DNA of 64,000 nucleotides from an uncultured Gammaproteobacteria bacterium. GTDB taxonomy: Bacteria > Pseudomonadota > Gammaproteobacteria > GCA-001735895. The stretch lies in NCBI GenBank assembly GCA_947260025.1, contig CAMYON010000013.1:84806-148805 (forward strand), in the 5' to 3' direction. Shown here piece by piece: positions 1-8,876 of this stretch; within the stretch, counting starts at the first letter, position 1, and each line of letters begins with the position of its first letter. The notes beneath the pieces were generated by a model. It did no database searches. It was given only the letters and a program-made list of their open reading frames with translations, and was not told the origin of the DNA. The translations under genes were made by a program, and so were the position numbers.

Positions 1-114
1 GACCGGATATATTTTCGCGGCCTCGATTTGGTCGACTCATTTTGCCTGCACCGTCATCCCTGGAATGAATTGTCAGATCACCTGCCGCTTTATGCGCGGT
101 TTGCGCTTGGTTAG
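1..114 (+). CDS. Endonuclease/exonuclease/phosphatase family protein, 3' end only
   Basis: The first reading frame is open from the window edge to a TAG stop and reads as the C-terminus of an EEP-family (DNase I-like) hydrolase. It has a D-R-I-Y-F-R-G-L stretch followed by the typical closing S-D-H-L-P-L motif, whose Asp-His pair is part of the active site in this family. About 37 residues are visible. In Escherichia coli a protein of this kind (YbhP) is encoded directly upstream of clsB, and here a ClsB-like gene follows after 8 bases, which supports the call. Substrate and full length cannot be judged. Confidence 0.6.
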   Translation, partial: DRIYFRGLDLVDSFCLHRHPWNELSDHLPLYARFALG

Positions 115-122
115 CAAAACAG

Positions 123-1238
123 GTGGGAGCAGGGCAGCGCTTATTTTTAACACCCGAGGAGTACTTCGCGGGCCTGATCGCGGATATCGATCAGGCCCAA
201 ACCACGATCGTGCTCGAGGTTTACATCTTCGAACTGGGTATCGTCGGTAATCGGCTGCTGGAGGCGCTCGAAAGGGCCACGGCTCGCCGGGTTAGACTGC
301 AGGTGTTGATCGATGGTGTCGGTTCGTACCGTGATGCCGATGCCATTGCCACCAGGCTCGACACGCCGGAGTGCGCGCTTCGGGTATTTCATCCGCTGCC
401 CTGGGATTTCGCACTCTACCGGCGCGCGCTAAGCTCCGGTCGTGGACTCTCGCGGATTCTGCATTTATTTGCATCGCTCAATCATCGCGATCATCGCAAG
501 CTGTGCATTATCGATAGCAAAATCGCCTGGTTGGGCAGTTACAATATTACCGACGATCATTTCAACTACCGCGAGGCGGCAGGAGCCGGCGATTACTGGC
601 ACGACACCGGTCTCAGGGTTACCGGCCCGGTGGTTGACTCGCTTGCCACCAATTTCACCCAGGTATGGCAACGTAAAACGGGTAGCCGCAGCAAGCGGTC
701 GCTCTATTTCCTGTCGAGCGGTGAGATAGCACAGCGCAGGAGACGTAAATTGCAGTTGGCGCAGCTGCTTGGCCTGGCGCAACAACGAATATGGATAACC
801 AACGCCTATTTCAATCCTACCGCACGCTTGCTCAAGACACTAAAGGCCGTTGCCACGGAGGGAAAATCAGTCAGGCTAATCGTCCCCGCACGTACCGATG
901 TCGTGTTTTTCCCGCTACTTGCGCGTAGCTACTATGCCGATTTACTACAGGCTGGAATCCAGGTTTTCGAATACGACAGGCGTGTTCTGCATTCGAAAAC
1001 CATGATCATCGACGACCAGGCGCTGGTGGGCAGTACCAACCTGAACTATCGCAGCCTGTTTCATGATCGCGAGCTCGACCTGTTGACCGATGACCCCGAT
1101 ATCGTAGCCACGCTGGAGAGCCGATACGAGCAGGATATCGGTAACAGTACTGAAATCACCCTGCTTAATCCCCGTAAACATCCCTGGCTGATTCGATCAG
1201 TTGGCTGGTTAGCGAGGTTCCTGCGCTACTGGCTATAA
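123..1238 (+). CDS. clsB: Cardiolipin synthase-like phospholipase D family protein
   Basis: A 371-residue protein with two phospholipase D motifs. The first is H124-x-K126-x4-D131 and the second H290-x-K292-x4-D297, each followed by the G-S-x-N type segment seen in cardiolipin synthases. Such enzymes join phospholipid head groups at the inner membrane; ClsB-type members use phosphatidylglycerol with phosphatidylethanolamine or a second phosphatidylglycerol. The protein lacks the N-terminal membrane segments of ClsA, as ClsB does. The only usable start is a GTG with a poor ribosome binding site, just after the preceding EEP gene, so translational coupling is likely. The N-terminus aligns naturally with the family at the G-x-x-x-x-L-x-x-x-E-E-Y-F region. 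The exact lipid product is inferred. Confidence 0.8.
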   Translation: MGAGQRLFLTPEEYFAGLIADIDQAQTTIVLEVYIFELGIVGNRLLEALERATARRVRLQVLIDGVGSYRDADAIATRLDTPECALRVFHPLPWDFALYRRALSSGRGLSRILHLFASLNHRDHRKLCIIDSKIAWLGSYNITDDHFNYREAAGAGDYWHDTGLRVTGPVVDSLATNFTQVWQRKTGSRSKRSLYFLSSGEIAQRRRRKLQLAQLLGLAQQRIWITNAYFNPTARLLKTLKAVATEGKSVRLIVPARTDVVFFPLLARSYYADLLQAGIQVFEYDRRVLHSKTMIIDDQALVGSTNLNYRSLFHDRELDLLTDDPDIVATLESRYEQDIGNSTEITLLNPRKHPWLIRSVGWLARFLRYWL

Positions 1239-1332
1239 CACTACAAGCGCTCGCCAAAACAGCAATTGCAGAATAAGTTACCTTAACTATACTAACTAAC
1301 TTATTGAATTCATTAAATTAAAGACAGGGAGT

Positions 1333-1361
1333 TTTACAGTTAGGATGAATCCCGCGATAAT
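1333..1361 (+). promoter_or_regulatory. Sigma-70 type promoter for the sodium symporter gene
   Basis: TTTACA at 1333-1338 and GATAAT at 1356-1361 each match the consensus at five of six positions and are separated by 17 bases. Transcription would begin near 1368, about 20 bases before the ATG of the downstream transporter gene. The surrounding stretch, about 1250-1330, is AT-rich, as expected of a promoter region. Confidence 0.6.
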
Positions 1362-1387
1362 GTCAGGCCCCGTTGTACTGGTTGACC

Positions 1388-2785
1388 ATGAGTAACACTG
1401 AAAACGGCTTTACCTGGCGCTCGCAATCCACTTTTGTAATCGTGGCGGCCGGCGCAACCCTGAGTCTGAACGACTTTCTGACCTTTCCGGTACTGGCCGG
1501 TCAGAACGGCGGCGGCGCCTTCCTGCTGCTTTATGTCCTGTTTCTGTTCGGCCTGGGGTTGCCACTGCTAATGGTCGAATTGATGCTGGGTCGTCTGACC
1601 AGGAGCGATCCGGCAGCGTCCCTGCGTTTACTGTCGGAGCAATACAAGGCCTCGGTTTACTGGAAACTGGTCGGCCTGGCATCGATGTTTGCCGCGTTCC
1701 TGATTGTGTCGACATTCAGCGTGATCGCAGGGTGGTCGCTGGCCTACGCGGTCAGGGCCGCGGCCGGCGCCTTCGATGGTGTAACGGCGGATTCGGCAAA
1801 ACTACTGTTCGAAGAGCTGACTATCGATAGTGAGCGTATGTCACTATGGCACACGCTATTCGTCGTGACGCTGGTCGCCATCTGCGCTCAACCGCTCAAA
1901 CAGGGCGTCGAACGTATCATGCTGATCCTGGTGCCTGCGATGATTCTGTTACTGATTGTCGGTCTCCTCCTCGCTATCACTTCTCCCGGCTTCATCGACA
2001 GCATACGCTACATTCTGTATACGGATTTTTCGGCGGTCGATTCGCATACGCCGATACTTGCGCTGCAACGTGCCTTTTACACGCTCGCGTTGGGAATCGG
2101 CGTGATGATTGCCTATGGCCGTTATCTGCCGGGCGGTATTTCGATCGGCTATTCTGCCGCGCTGGTGATTACCGTTGACCTGCTATTTTCGATTTTTACC
2201 GGGTTATCGATTAACGCGCTTATGCTCTCTACCGGGCATGAGCCTGGTGTCGACAGCCAGTTCGCTTTTCGGCTCATGCCGGTGATCCTCGATCAGTTTT
2301 CTTCTGGCGGGCTGTACAGTATGCTGTTCTATTCGTTGATGACGATCGCAGCGTTAACCACCTCGGTCGCCCTGCTGGAAGCTCCAATCACGTATTTTCA
2401 GCGCAAATGCGGTATATCCCGGTTAAAAGCCACCGTATTGCTGGGCCTTGGCGTCTGGCTCTTTGGCCTCGGCGTAGTGCTGGCGCACGGCGTCTGGAAC
2501 GGAGACGGTTTTACCGTCGCCCTGTTTTTTGGCGATGAGGCTGTTCGCCTGATTAACAACGCCGGTTTTCACGATGTACTGGTGTTCGTATCGAGTCACC
2601 TGATTCAGCCTTTCGTCGCGTTATTCGTTTGCCTGTTCGTGGCCTGGAAAATCCCGCGAGAAGTCAGCCACAAGGAATTTGCGCTGTCGAAACACTACAG
2701 TTATGAAATCTGGAATTACCTGATACGCTATATCGTTCCGGTTTTATTATTGATTGTCATTCTTGCAGCATTTGGACTGATCTGA
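1388..2785 (+). CDS. Sodium-dependent transporter, NSS (SNF) family
   Basis: A 465-residue integral membrane protein with about 11-12 hydrophobic segments. The N-terminal part carries the neurotransmitter:sodium symporter signature: an unwound first helix ending in F-L-T-F-P, then a Gly-rich N-G-G-G-A-F-L segment and a charged P-x-L-M-V-E-x-M-L-G-R loop. Family members (LeuT, TnaT, MhsT) import amino acids with sodium. ATG at 1388 is preferred to an upstream TTG because it places the family N-terminus correctly and suits the promoter position. The substrate is unknown. The next gene starts one base after the stop, suggesting readthrough into ratA. Confidence 0.85.
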   Translation: MSNTENGFTWRSQSTFVIVAAGATLSLNDFLTFPVLAGQNGGGAFLLLYVLFLFGLGLPLLMVELMLGRLTRSDPAASLRLLSEQYKASVYWKLVGLASMFAAFLIVSTFSVIAGWSLAYAVRAAAGAFDGVTADSAKLLFEELTIDSERMSLWHTLFVVTLVAICAQPLKQGVERIMLILVPAMILLLIVGLLLAITSPGFIDSIRYILYTDFSAVDSHTPILALQRAFYTLALGIGVMIAYGRYLPGGISIGYSAALVITVDLLFSIFTGLSINALMLSTGHEPGVDSQFAFRLMPVILDQFSSGGLYSMLFYSLMTIAALTTSVALLEAPITYFQRKCGISRLKATVLLGLGVWLFGLGVVLAHGVWNGDGFTVALFFGDEAVRLINNAGFHDVLVFVSSHLIQPFVALFVCLFVAWKIPREVSHKEFALSKHYSYEIWNYLIRYIVPVLLLIVILAAFGLI

Positions 2786-2786
2786 A

Positions 2787-3221
2787 GTGCCCGAAATTTC
2801 GCGCAACGCGCTGATGCCGTACCCGGCAGGCTTTATGTATGACATCGTCAACCAGGTCGAAGCCTATCCCGAGTTTTTGCCGTGGTGCGGGGGAGCCAGG
2901 CTCCACCAGGCCAGCGAAACCGAACTTGAAGCGTCGATCAAGATCAGCGTGGGCGCTTTGAATAAATGGTTCAAAACGCGCAATACCATGGTGCCGGGCA
3001 AATCGATCGAGATGGAGTTGGTGGAGGGGCCTTTCAAAAGTCTGCATGGGCGCTGGCAGTTTACCGAACTCGAAGACCACGAATGCAAAATCGAGCTTCT
3101 GTTAAAATTCGAATTCAAGGCGGGCCTTACGGCGACTTTGATTGGCCCCGTCTTTACTCGCATCGCAAACACCATGGTGGATTCGTTTTGTCAGCGAGCC
3201 AGGGAAATACATGGTCGATAA
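2787..3221 (+). CDS. ratA: RatA-like ubiquinone-binding/START-fold protein
   Basis: A 144-residue member of the SRPBCC (START-like) superfamily, COQ10/RatA branch. It shows the typical beginning S-R-N-A-L-M-P-Y-P-A, the V-E-x-Y-P-E-F-L-P-W-C segment and a C-terminal helix with M-V-D-S-F-C-x-R-A. In Escherichia coli RatA was reported to bind 50S subunits and block 70S formation. Eukaryotic Coq10 relatives carry ubiquinone, so either role is possible. It starts with GTG one base after the transporter stop and overlaps the following rnfH by 11 bases. This ratA-rnfH pair beside bamE is a conserved gammaproteobacterial arrangement. Confidence 0.88.
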   Translation: MPEISRNALMPYPAGFMYDIVNQVEAYPEFLPWCGGARLHQASETELEASIKISVGALNKWFKTRNTMVPGKSIEMELVEGPFKSLHGRWQFTELEDHECKIELLLKFEFKAGLTATLIGPVFTRIANTMVDSFCQRAREIHGR

Positions 3222-3534
3222 TAAAACCCTGATCGAAGTCGCTTACGCGACGCCCGCAAAGCAACTCATTCTGGAATGCCAGGTAGAAACCGGTACCTCT
3301 GCGCGCGACGCCGTTGCCATCTCCGGCATAAACCAGCATTTTTCCGAAATCGATCTGGAGAACTGCGAACTGGGCGTCTTCGGCAAAGCCATACCTGCAG
3401 ATTACGAGTTGCAGGACGGTGATCGTATCGAGATTTATCGCCCCCTGATTGCGGATCCCAAGGAGATACGCCGGCAGCGAGCGGCCCAGGGACTAAAAAT
3501 GAAAAAAGGTGGTGGCGCGCTTAACCAGGATTGA
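3211..3534 (+). CDS. rnfH: RnfH family ubiquitin-like protein
   Basis: A 107-residue RnfH (RatB) family protein with a beta-grasp fold. The family pattern I-x-V-x-Y-A-x-P near the start, the long A-I-x-x-S-G-I helix, and the closing G-D-R-I-E-I-Y-R-P-L-x-x-D-P-K-x-x-R-R-x-R-A segment are all visible. The ATG at 3211 has AGGGA at 3201-3205 and lies inside the end of ratA, so the pair is probably translationally coupled. The gene runs tail-to-tail into bamE with a 14-base overlap. Function is not firmly known; it has been proposed as the partner of RatA. Confidence 0.9.
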   Translation: MVDNKTLIEVAYATPAKQLILECQVETGTSARDAVAISGINQHFSEIDLENCELGVFGKAIPADYELQDGDRIEIYRPLIADPKEIRRQRAAQGLKMKKGGGALNQD

Positions 3535-3844
3535 GGTCGCCGTCGATCGACGACAGCAAGTCGCCGGTGAAGGTCAGCGTCATCACGCTCTTGGCAATAT
3601 TGCCGTCGTCACCTGTCTTCAGATAGAAGATATAATGCCACTGGTCGGGATGGTAGGAGTCGACTATCGCTGGGGTACCCAACAGGAATTCCACCTGGTT
3701 GCGCGACATGCCGATTTCGAGTTGGTCGACCAGGGCGGGATCGATGCGATTACCCTGGGGGATATCCATTCGATAGAGGCAGCCCGACAATGTTACAATC
3801 ACCAGGCTGGCAATAAGGGCGCTTTGTAATAGTCGTAAGATCAT
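3521..3844 (-). CDS. bamE: Outer membrane protein assembly factor BamE
   Basis: A 107-residue lipoprotein of the SmpA/OmlA (BamE) family. The signal peptide ends in a lipobox L-S-G-C (Cys about residue 22). It is followed by the family pattern Y-R-M-D-I-P-Q-G-N near the start of the mature protein, then G-M-S-R-N-Q-V-x-x-L-L-G-T-P and a W-H-Y-x-F strand. BamE is an outer-membrane-anchored subunit of the BAM complex that inserts beta-barrel proteins. The gene is divergent from fur with a short spacer, as in many gammaproteobacteria. Confidence 0.93.
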   Translation of the reverse strand: MILRLLQSALIASLVIVTLSGCLYRMDIPQGNRIDPALVDQLEIGMSRNQVEFLLGTPAIVDSYHPDQWHYIFYLKTGDDGNIAKSVMTLTFTGDLLSSIDGDLNPG

Positions 3845-3919
3845 ATTTCAGACGCATTAGAATCAAGGCGCGATGATACTGTCACGGCCGGCCTGCTGCA
3901 AACACTGGGATCATAATTG

Positions 3920-4324
3920 ATGGAAACAGCCGATATTAAAAATGCGGGACTGAAAGTTACCCTGCCGCGGATGAAAATCCTGGAACTACTGGAAAGCTCC
4001 GACGACCGTCATCTAAAAGCAGAAGACATATACAAGATGCTGCTGGATTCGGGCGAGGAAATCGCACTCGCCACGGTTTACCGGGTTCTGACCCAATTCG
4101 AAACAGCAGGCCTGGTCACGCGCCACCACTTCGACGGCGGACACGCGGTGTTTGAAATAAACGACGGTGAGCATCACGATCACCTGGTGGATATCTCAAC
4201 CGGCAGGGTAGTCGAGTTTTACGATGAAGTTATCGAGCAGCGGCAAAAAGAGATTGCCGATCGCTACGGGTTTACCATCACCGAACATACGATGGTGCTA
4301 TACGGCCATTTCAACGAGAGTTAA
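3920..4324 (+). CDS. fur: Ferric uptake regulator Fur
   Basis: A 134-residue Fur protein. It has an N-terminal winged helix with G-L-K-V-T-L-P-R, the A-T-V-Y-R-V-L recognition helix, and metal ligands in the H-H-F-D-G-G-H, H-H-D-H and G-H-F regions. The usual CxxC zinc knuckle after H-H-D-H is missing: D-I-S-T stands in its place, as in Pseudomonas-type Fur. It represses iron uptake genes when loaded with ferrous iron. The ATG is preferred to the overlapping TTG one codon earlier. No perfect Fur box is evident in the bamE-fur spacer. Confidence 0.95.
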   Translation: METADIKNAGLKVTLPRMKILELLESSDDRHLKAEDIYKMLLDSGEEIALATVYRVLTQFETAGLVTRHHFDGGHAVFEINDGEHHDHLVDISTGRVVEFYDEVIEQRQKEIADRYGFTITEHTMVLYGHFNES

Positions 4325-4409
4325 TCGGGCCAATCCCCGCCTGCAACGGGGACTTATAATGTAGTGAATTACAGGTTTCGGCTTTCGCCGCCCCGGCCTG
4401 GATTGTCGG

Positions 4410-6074
4410 CTAATCCCGGGACGCAATCATTTCGCTGGCGTGAGCGCGCGATTGTTCGGTAATTTTAACGCCGCCGAGCATGCGCGCAATTTCTTCCAGC
4501 CGCTCGGCTTCGTCCAGTAACGAAACCGCTGTCGTGGTGTCGTCATCTATGCTGGTTTTTTCGACGCGATAATGATGGTGCGCCTGCGAGGCAACCTGCG
4601 GCAGGTGGGTGACGCACAATACCTGCCGTCCCTGACCCAGCAAGCGTAGTTTCTTGCCGACAATTTCGGCCACGCCGCCGCCAACGCCGGCATCGACCTC
4701 GTCGAATATCAAGGTCGGTATGCGGGACGATTCGCTCATGATCACCTGTATTGCCAGGCTGATGCGGGATAACTCTCCGCCGGAAGCGGTTCTGGCCAGG
4801 GTTTTTGGCGTCTGCCCCGGATTGGTAGTAACCAGGTATCGGATATTGTCGATGCCATTGGCCGATGGCTCCTGCGTCGAATCGATATCGATTATGAAAC
4901 GGCCGTTTTCCATGCCCAGTTGCTGCATTACCTGGGTAATCTGTTCCGACAGACTGGTAGCGGTTTGCTGACGCTTGAGCGACAGCTCTCGGGCGCTGAA
5001 CAGGTAATCTTCCCGCGCCTTTTCGAGTTCGGATTCGAGCGCGGCGACGTCGAAATCATCACCCTGCAGCAGTTCCAGTTCCTGCTCCATTTCGAGCGCT
5101 AGCGCTGGCAGCGACGCCACCTCGACATGGTGTTTGCGCGCGAGATTCTGTGCATTGGCAATGCGCTCGTTGGTGATCGCCAGGCGCTCGCCGTCCAGTT
5201 CGATGCCGTCGCGGTAAGCGCGTAATTCAGCAGTCGCCTCCTGCACCTGTATCAGTGCGGCGTTTACCATTTCGTGGCTGTCCGACAGTGCCGGGTCGCT
5301 GGCGACGAGTTCGGCCAGTTGTTGTTCGCAAAGGCTTAGCGCAGACTGCAGATCCTGTTCCTCGTCCTCGTAGAGCAGTCGCAGGATTTCGCCTGATTTC
5401 TCGATCAGGTTTCCGGCGTTCGCCAGGCGGCGGTATTCGTTCTGCAGCGATTCATACTCACCCTCCGCGAGGTTCAACTGTTGCAGTTCGCTACAGTACA
5501 GGCCGAGCAAATCGATACGTTGCTCGCGCTCCTTCGATCCCGAGCGAGCCTGTTGCAGGCGTTGCTGCAGGTCGAGATAGCCTCGATATTTTTGCGCGAC
5601 TTCCGCGATTAGCGTGGGATCGGCCAGGAAGGCATCCAGCAGCTGTCGCTGCACCTGCGATTTCTGTAACGACTGGTGCTCGTGCTGACCATGAATATCG
5701 ATCAGCATATCGCACAGGGTGCGTAACTGTAGCAGGGTTGCGTTATACCCGTTAATGAAAGCCTTGCTGCGACCATTGGCATGGAGCACGCGACGGATGA
5801 CACACTCGCCATCGGCGGCCATTTCGTTCTCCAGCAGCCAGCGGTTGGCCGCGTCCAGGTCTTGCAGGCCGAAACAAACCGAGATCTCGGCGCGCTGCGC
5901 ACCGCTACGGATACTGTCTGTGTCGGCGCGGTCTCCCGCGGCCAGTTTGAGGGCATCGAGCAGAATGGATTTGCCGGCACCGGTTTCCCCGGTAAGCGCG
6001 CTCATACCGTTTTCGAACTCGAGCTGTAAGCTGTCGATGATAGCGAAGTTGTTGATTTGTATCGATTCGAGCAC
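4410..6074 (-). CDS. recN: DNA repair protein RecN
   Basis: A 554-residue SMC-like ATPase. Walker A is G-E-T-G-A-G-K-S near residue 30, a long coiled-coil centre follows, and the C-terminal half has the T-A-S-G-G-E-L-S-R-I-S signature and Walker B I-F-D-E-V-D-A-G. RecN acts in double-strand break repair by holding DNA ends or sisters together. It starts with GTG; the nadK stop and this start share one base (TAGTG), so the two are co-transcribed and probably coupled. An SOS box was not recognised, but nadK-recN transcripts would start upstream of nadK. Confidence 0.95.
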   Translation of the reverse strand: MLESIQINNFAIIDSLQLEFENGMSALTGETGAGKSILLDALKLAAGDRADTDSIRSGAQRAEISVCFGLQDLDAANRWLLENEMAADGECVIRRVLHANGRSKAFINGYNATLLQLRTLCDMLIDIHGQHEHQSLQKSQVQRQLLDAFLADPTLIAEVAQKYRGYLDLQQRLQQARSGSKEREQRIDLLGLYCSELQQLNLAEGEYESLQNEYRRLANAGNLIEKSGEILRLLYEDEEQDLQSALSLCEQQLAELVASDPALSDSHEMVNAALIQVQEATAELRAYRDGIELDGERLAITNERIANAQNLARKHHVEVASLPALALEMEQELELLQGDDFDVAALESELEKAREDYLFSARELSLKRQQTATSLSEQITQVMQQLGMENGRFIIDIDSTQEPSANGIDNIRYLVTTNPGQTPKTLARTASGGELSRISLAIQVIMSESSRIPTLIFDEVDAGVGGGVAEIVGKKLRLLGQGRQVLCVTHLPQVASQAHHHYRVEKTSIDDDTTTAVSLLDEAERLEEIARMLGGVKITEQSRAHASEMIASRD

Positions 6075-6943
6075 TAGTAATTGGTACTCCAGTAGAGCTT
6101 GGCGCGCAGCACCTCGAAGTAATCGTAATCCTCTGGATGCAGCAGGGTCAGGGATTCACCGTAGCGGGTGATCAATACCCGGTCCTGTTGTTTTACCAGC
6201 TGCGTCGAGTGCCCGTCGTAGCTGACCTTGGCGAGCTGGGTGTCTTGCCCCAGGCGCAGTTCGATCGGTTGATCCGCCGGCAACACGATCGGTCGATTAC
6301 TCAAGGTATGAGGACAAATTGGCACGATGGCAAGCGTTTCCAGCGAAGGATGAATGATGGGGCCGCCGCCAGACAGGGCGTAGGCCGTCGAGCCGGTGGG
6401 CGTGGAGACGATGACGCCATCGGAACGCTGGATGTGGATCAATGCACCGCCGCTCGATATCTCGTACTCGATCATATTGGCCGCTTCCGGGCTATGCAGA
6501 ATGATGTCGTTCAACGCGATATTGGTCGAGACCAGCTCGTCACCACGGTAGAATCTACCCTCGATAAAAAAGCGCTCCTCGACGCTGTAACGACCGGCAA
6601 CTACCTCTTCGATATAAGATTCGAAATTTTCGAAGGATACATCGGCGAGGAAGCCGAGTCGCCCGAGGTTAATCCCGAGCAGGGGAGTATTCTTATCGGC
6701 CAGCGCGCGTGCCGCGGTTAACAGGGTGCCGTCGCCACCGAGCGAAATCACCAGTTCGGCTTCTTCTACCAGTTGATCCAGCGACACACTGGAAATCTCC
6801 TTCAGCGGTTCGTCGAAATTAAGGCAATGCACCAGCACTTCGGCGTGGCGTGCCAACACGTCGACCACCTGTCGAATACTTTGCTGGCGCGACTGCATGT
6901 CATTGCGCACCACTACACCGATTGACTCGAAATTTGCTGGCAT
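6074..6943 (-). CDS. nadK: NAD kinase
   Basis: A 289-residue NAD kinase that phosphorylates NAD to NADP with ATP. The G-G-D-G-T-L-L motif (about residue 65), the L-N-D-I-I-L-H segment and the S-T-P-T-G-S-T-A-Y-A-L-S-G-G-G-P block are all present. The reading frame extends well upstream, but the family N-terminus fits the ATG at 6943 (M-P-A-N-F-x-x-I-G-V-V). Everything before it is non-homologous and overlaps the divergent promoter region of hrcA. An AGGGAA sequence abuts the ATG and GGGGAA lies a little further upstream. Confidence 0.94.
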   Translation of the reverse strand: MPANFESIGVVVRNDMQSRQQSIRQVVDVLARHAEVLVHCLNFDEPLKEISSVSLDQLVEEAELVISLGGDGTLLTAARALADKNTPLLGINLGRLGFLADVSFENFESYIEEVVAGRYSVEERFFIEGRFYRGDELVSTNIALNDIILHSPEAANMIEYEISSGGALIHIQRSDGVIVSTPTGSTAYALSGGGPIIHPSLETLAIVPICPHTLSNRPIVLPADQPIELRLGQDTQLAKVSYDGHSTQLVKQQDRVLITRYGESLTLLHPEDYDYFEVLRAKLYWSTNY

Positions 6944-7058
6944 TTCCCTGGCTATTTCCCCTGGATCGCTTGATTTACCGGTTTTAAGACTATAGCTTGT
7001 GTTCCGCGGCCACAAGATTGTGGCTAAACTATGGCTCGGCAACAATATATCAGACCCG

Positions 7059-8099
7059 ATGACTGAAAAATACGAACTTGATGAACGCGCCCAACTTCTC
7101 TTGCGGCAACTGATCAACTCGTACACGCGCGATGCCCAGCCGGTTGGTTCGAAAAACCTGGCGGAAATGTCCGGACTCGACGTCAGCTCGGCAACGATAC
7201 GCAATATCATGGCCAGGCTCGAGGACATGGGGCTGGTCGATTCTCCGCATACCTCGGCGGGCAGAGTCCCGACCGAAGCGGGTTATCGATTTTTCATCGA
7301 TAGCCTGTTGGAGGTCGATAACCTGGCCCAGTCGGCGCAGCGGGTGATTTCACAAAGCTTTTCCAGCAACAAGACTTCCAGCGACCTGATCCACAGCGCG
7401 ACCGATATCCTGTCACGGGTGACTCACCTCGCGGGTATCGTCAGCCTGACGCATACCGCGCCGGCCGAAATACGTCATATCGAGTTCATGAAACTCAGTG
7501 ATCGCCGTGTGCTCGTGATCCTGGTGATAAACCAGGACGACGTGCATAACAAGGTTATCCACGTCGATCGCGATTACAGCGAGCTGCAACTGCAGCAGGC
7601 CGCGCAAACGCTGAGCCGCTACCTCATCGGTCGCAGTTTCGAAAATGCGCGCAAGATGCTGCTCGAGGAATTGTCCGAATTACGCACCGACGTAAACTCC
7701 ATCATGGCAACGGTGCTCGAGGCAATGGACGAGGTTTGCAGCCTCAACGAGCATGAAGACCTGATTATGAGCGGTGAAACGAACTTGTTGGAATATGCAG
7801 AACTATCTGATATCAATAAGTTACGTAAGTTATTTAATGTATTTAATGAGAAAACTGACCTGCTTAAACTACTCGATGGTTGCACCTCTGCGGAAGGCGT
7901 GGAGATATTTATCGGTAGCGAATCCGGCTACTCGGTACTTAGCGACTGCAGCGTGGTTGGCGCCCCTTATCACGTCAAGGGCGAGATAGTCGGTGTACTC
8001 GGTGTCATCGGTCCCACCAGGATCGCTTACGAGCAGGTCATCCCAGTGGTCGATGTAACCGCAAAATTATTGACTTCAGCCTTGAATACTCGGAAATAA
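7059..8099 (+). CDS. hrcA: Heat-inducible transcription repressor HrcA
   Basis: A 346-residue HrcA protein. The N-terminal winged helix (L-x-x-L-I-x-x-Y-x-x-x-x-x-P-V-G-S, then S-S-A-T-I-R-N) is followed by the H-T-S-A-G-R-V-P-T-E-x-G-Y-R motif, and the C-terminal part has the typical G-x-I-G-P-T-R ending. HrcA represses chaperone operons by binding CIRCE operators. The ATG at 7059 is preferred over an upstream in-frame ATG because homology begins there. A loose TTGATT-15-TATAGC pair at 6970-6996 might be its promoter. It leads the grpE-dnaK-dnaJ cluster. Confidence 0.94.
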   Translation: MTEKYELDERAQLLLRQLINSYTRDAQPVGSKNLAEMSGLDVSSATIRNIMARLEDMGLVDSPHTSAGRVPTEAGYRFFIDSLLEVDNLAQSAQRVISQSFSSNKTSSDLIHSATDILSRVTHLAGIVSLTHTAPAEIRHIEFMKLSDRRVLVILVINQDDVHNKVIHVDRDYSELQLQQAAQTLSRYLIGRSFENARKMLLEELSELRTDVNSIMATVLEAMDEVCSLNEHEDLIMSGETNLLEYAELSDINKLRKLFNVFNEKTDLLKLLDGCTSAEGVEIFIGSESGYSVLSDCSVVGAPYHVKGEIVGVLGVIGPTRIAYEQVIPVVDVTAKLLTSALNTRK

Positions 8100-8189
8100 C
8101 CCTTAACTTATCGCCACCAGACCCGGGGAGGCTGGTTGCATCCACCTAATTAACAAACTATCGCTAATTCGTAGCAAACGGAGTAGTTA

Positions 8190-8780
8190 ATGTCGCCACA
8201 TCAATCCGACACCAACATCGACATCGATGACGAGCATTCCCTGGCCACCGAGCCGATGGAAGACGCAAGCCTGGAAGACGTGGTTCCCGAAGCGGTCGAA
8301 GGAGCCGACGAGGAACAGCAGAGCATCGAACAGCAGCTGGTTAAGGCGCAGGAAACCATCAAGGATTACTGGGACCAGATGATGCGCCTGCGCGCAGAGA
8401 TCGATAATAATCGCAAGCGTGCCGAACGCGATGTCGAAAACGCGCACAAGTACGCGCTCAAGACCTTTGTCGAAAACCTGTTACCGATCATCGACAGTAT
8501 GGAGATGGGACAAAATGCCGCGGTTGCGGATAACGCAACGCTGGAAAGCATCCGTGAGGGTTCCGCGCTGACGATGAACATGTTTGTCCAGGTGCTCGAA
8601 AAGAATGGCCTGCAGCAGATCGATCCACTGGGCGAGAAATTCGACCCGGAGAAACACCAGGCGATCAGCATGATCGAAGCGGAGGGGGCGGAATCCAATT
8701 CCGTGGTCGAGGTAATGCAAAAGGGATTTTTGTTAAACGATCGGCTGGTGCGCCCGGCGATGGTCGTAGTGGCCAAATAG
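8190..8780 (+). CDS. grpE: Nucleotide exchange factor GrpE
   Basis: A 196-residue GrpE protein. It has an acidic N-terminal tail, a long coiled-coil helix with the R-L-R-A-E-x-x-N-x-R-K-R motif, and the C-terminal beta domain ending in G-F-x-L-x-D-R-L-V-R-P-A-x-V-V-V. GrpE dimers release ADP from DnaK. The ATG has CGGAG at a proper distance. It sits between hrcA and dnaK, the standard order. Confidence 0.96.
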   Translation: MSPHQSDTNIDIDDEHSLATEPMEDASLEDVVPEAVEGADEEQQSIEQQLVKAQETIKDYWDQMMRLRAEIDNNRKRAERDVENAHKYALKTFVENLLPIIDSMEMGQNAAVADNATLESIREGSALTMNMFVQVLEKNGLQQIDPLGEKFDPEKHQAISMIEAEGAESNSVVEVMQKGFLLNDRLVRPAMVVVAK

Positions 8781-8805
8781 ACCCCGGAATATTTACGTGA
8801 ATTCG

Positions 8806-8833
8806 CTTGAAAGGTAAAAAAATAACCCTACAT
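8806..8833 (+). promoter_or_regulatory. Sigma-32 type heat-shock promoter before dnaK
   Basis: CTTGAAA at 8806-8812 matches the heat-shock -35 consensus exactly. CCCTACAT at 8826-8833 resembles the -10 consensus CCCCATnT. The 13-base spacer falls in the accepted range. It lies about 45 bases upstream of the dnaK ATG, in the only sizeable gap between grpE and dnaK. Confidence 0.7.
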
Positions 8834-8876
8834 CGGGTGTAAGTTTCACTTTAATACAGTTTTTGGAGCACATTAA

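Noticed and set aside
4334-4352. Hairpin TCCCCG/CGGGGA after fur as terminator
   Set aside because: The six-pair stem has no following T run on either strand; too weak to call.
6944-7228. N-terminal extension of NAD kinase
   Set aside because: The extra 95 residues are not NadK-like and cover the hrcA start region; the ATG at 6943 fits the family.
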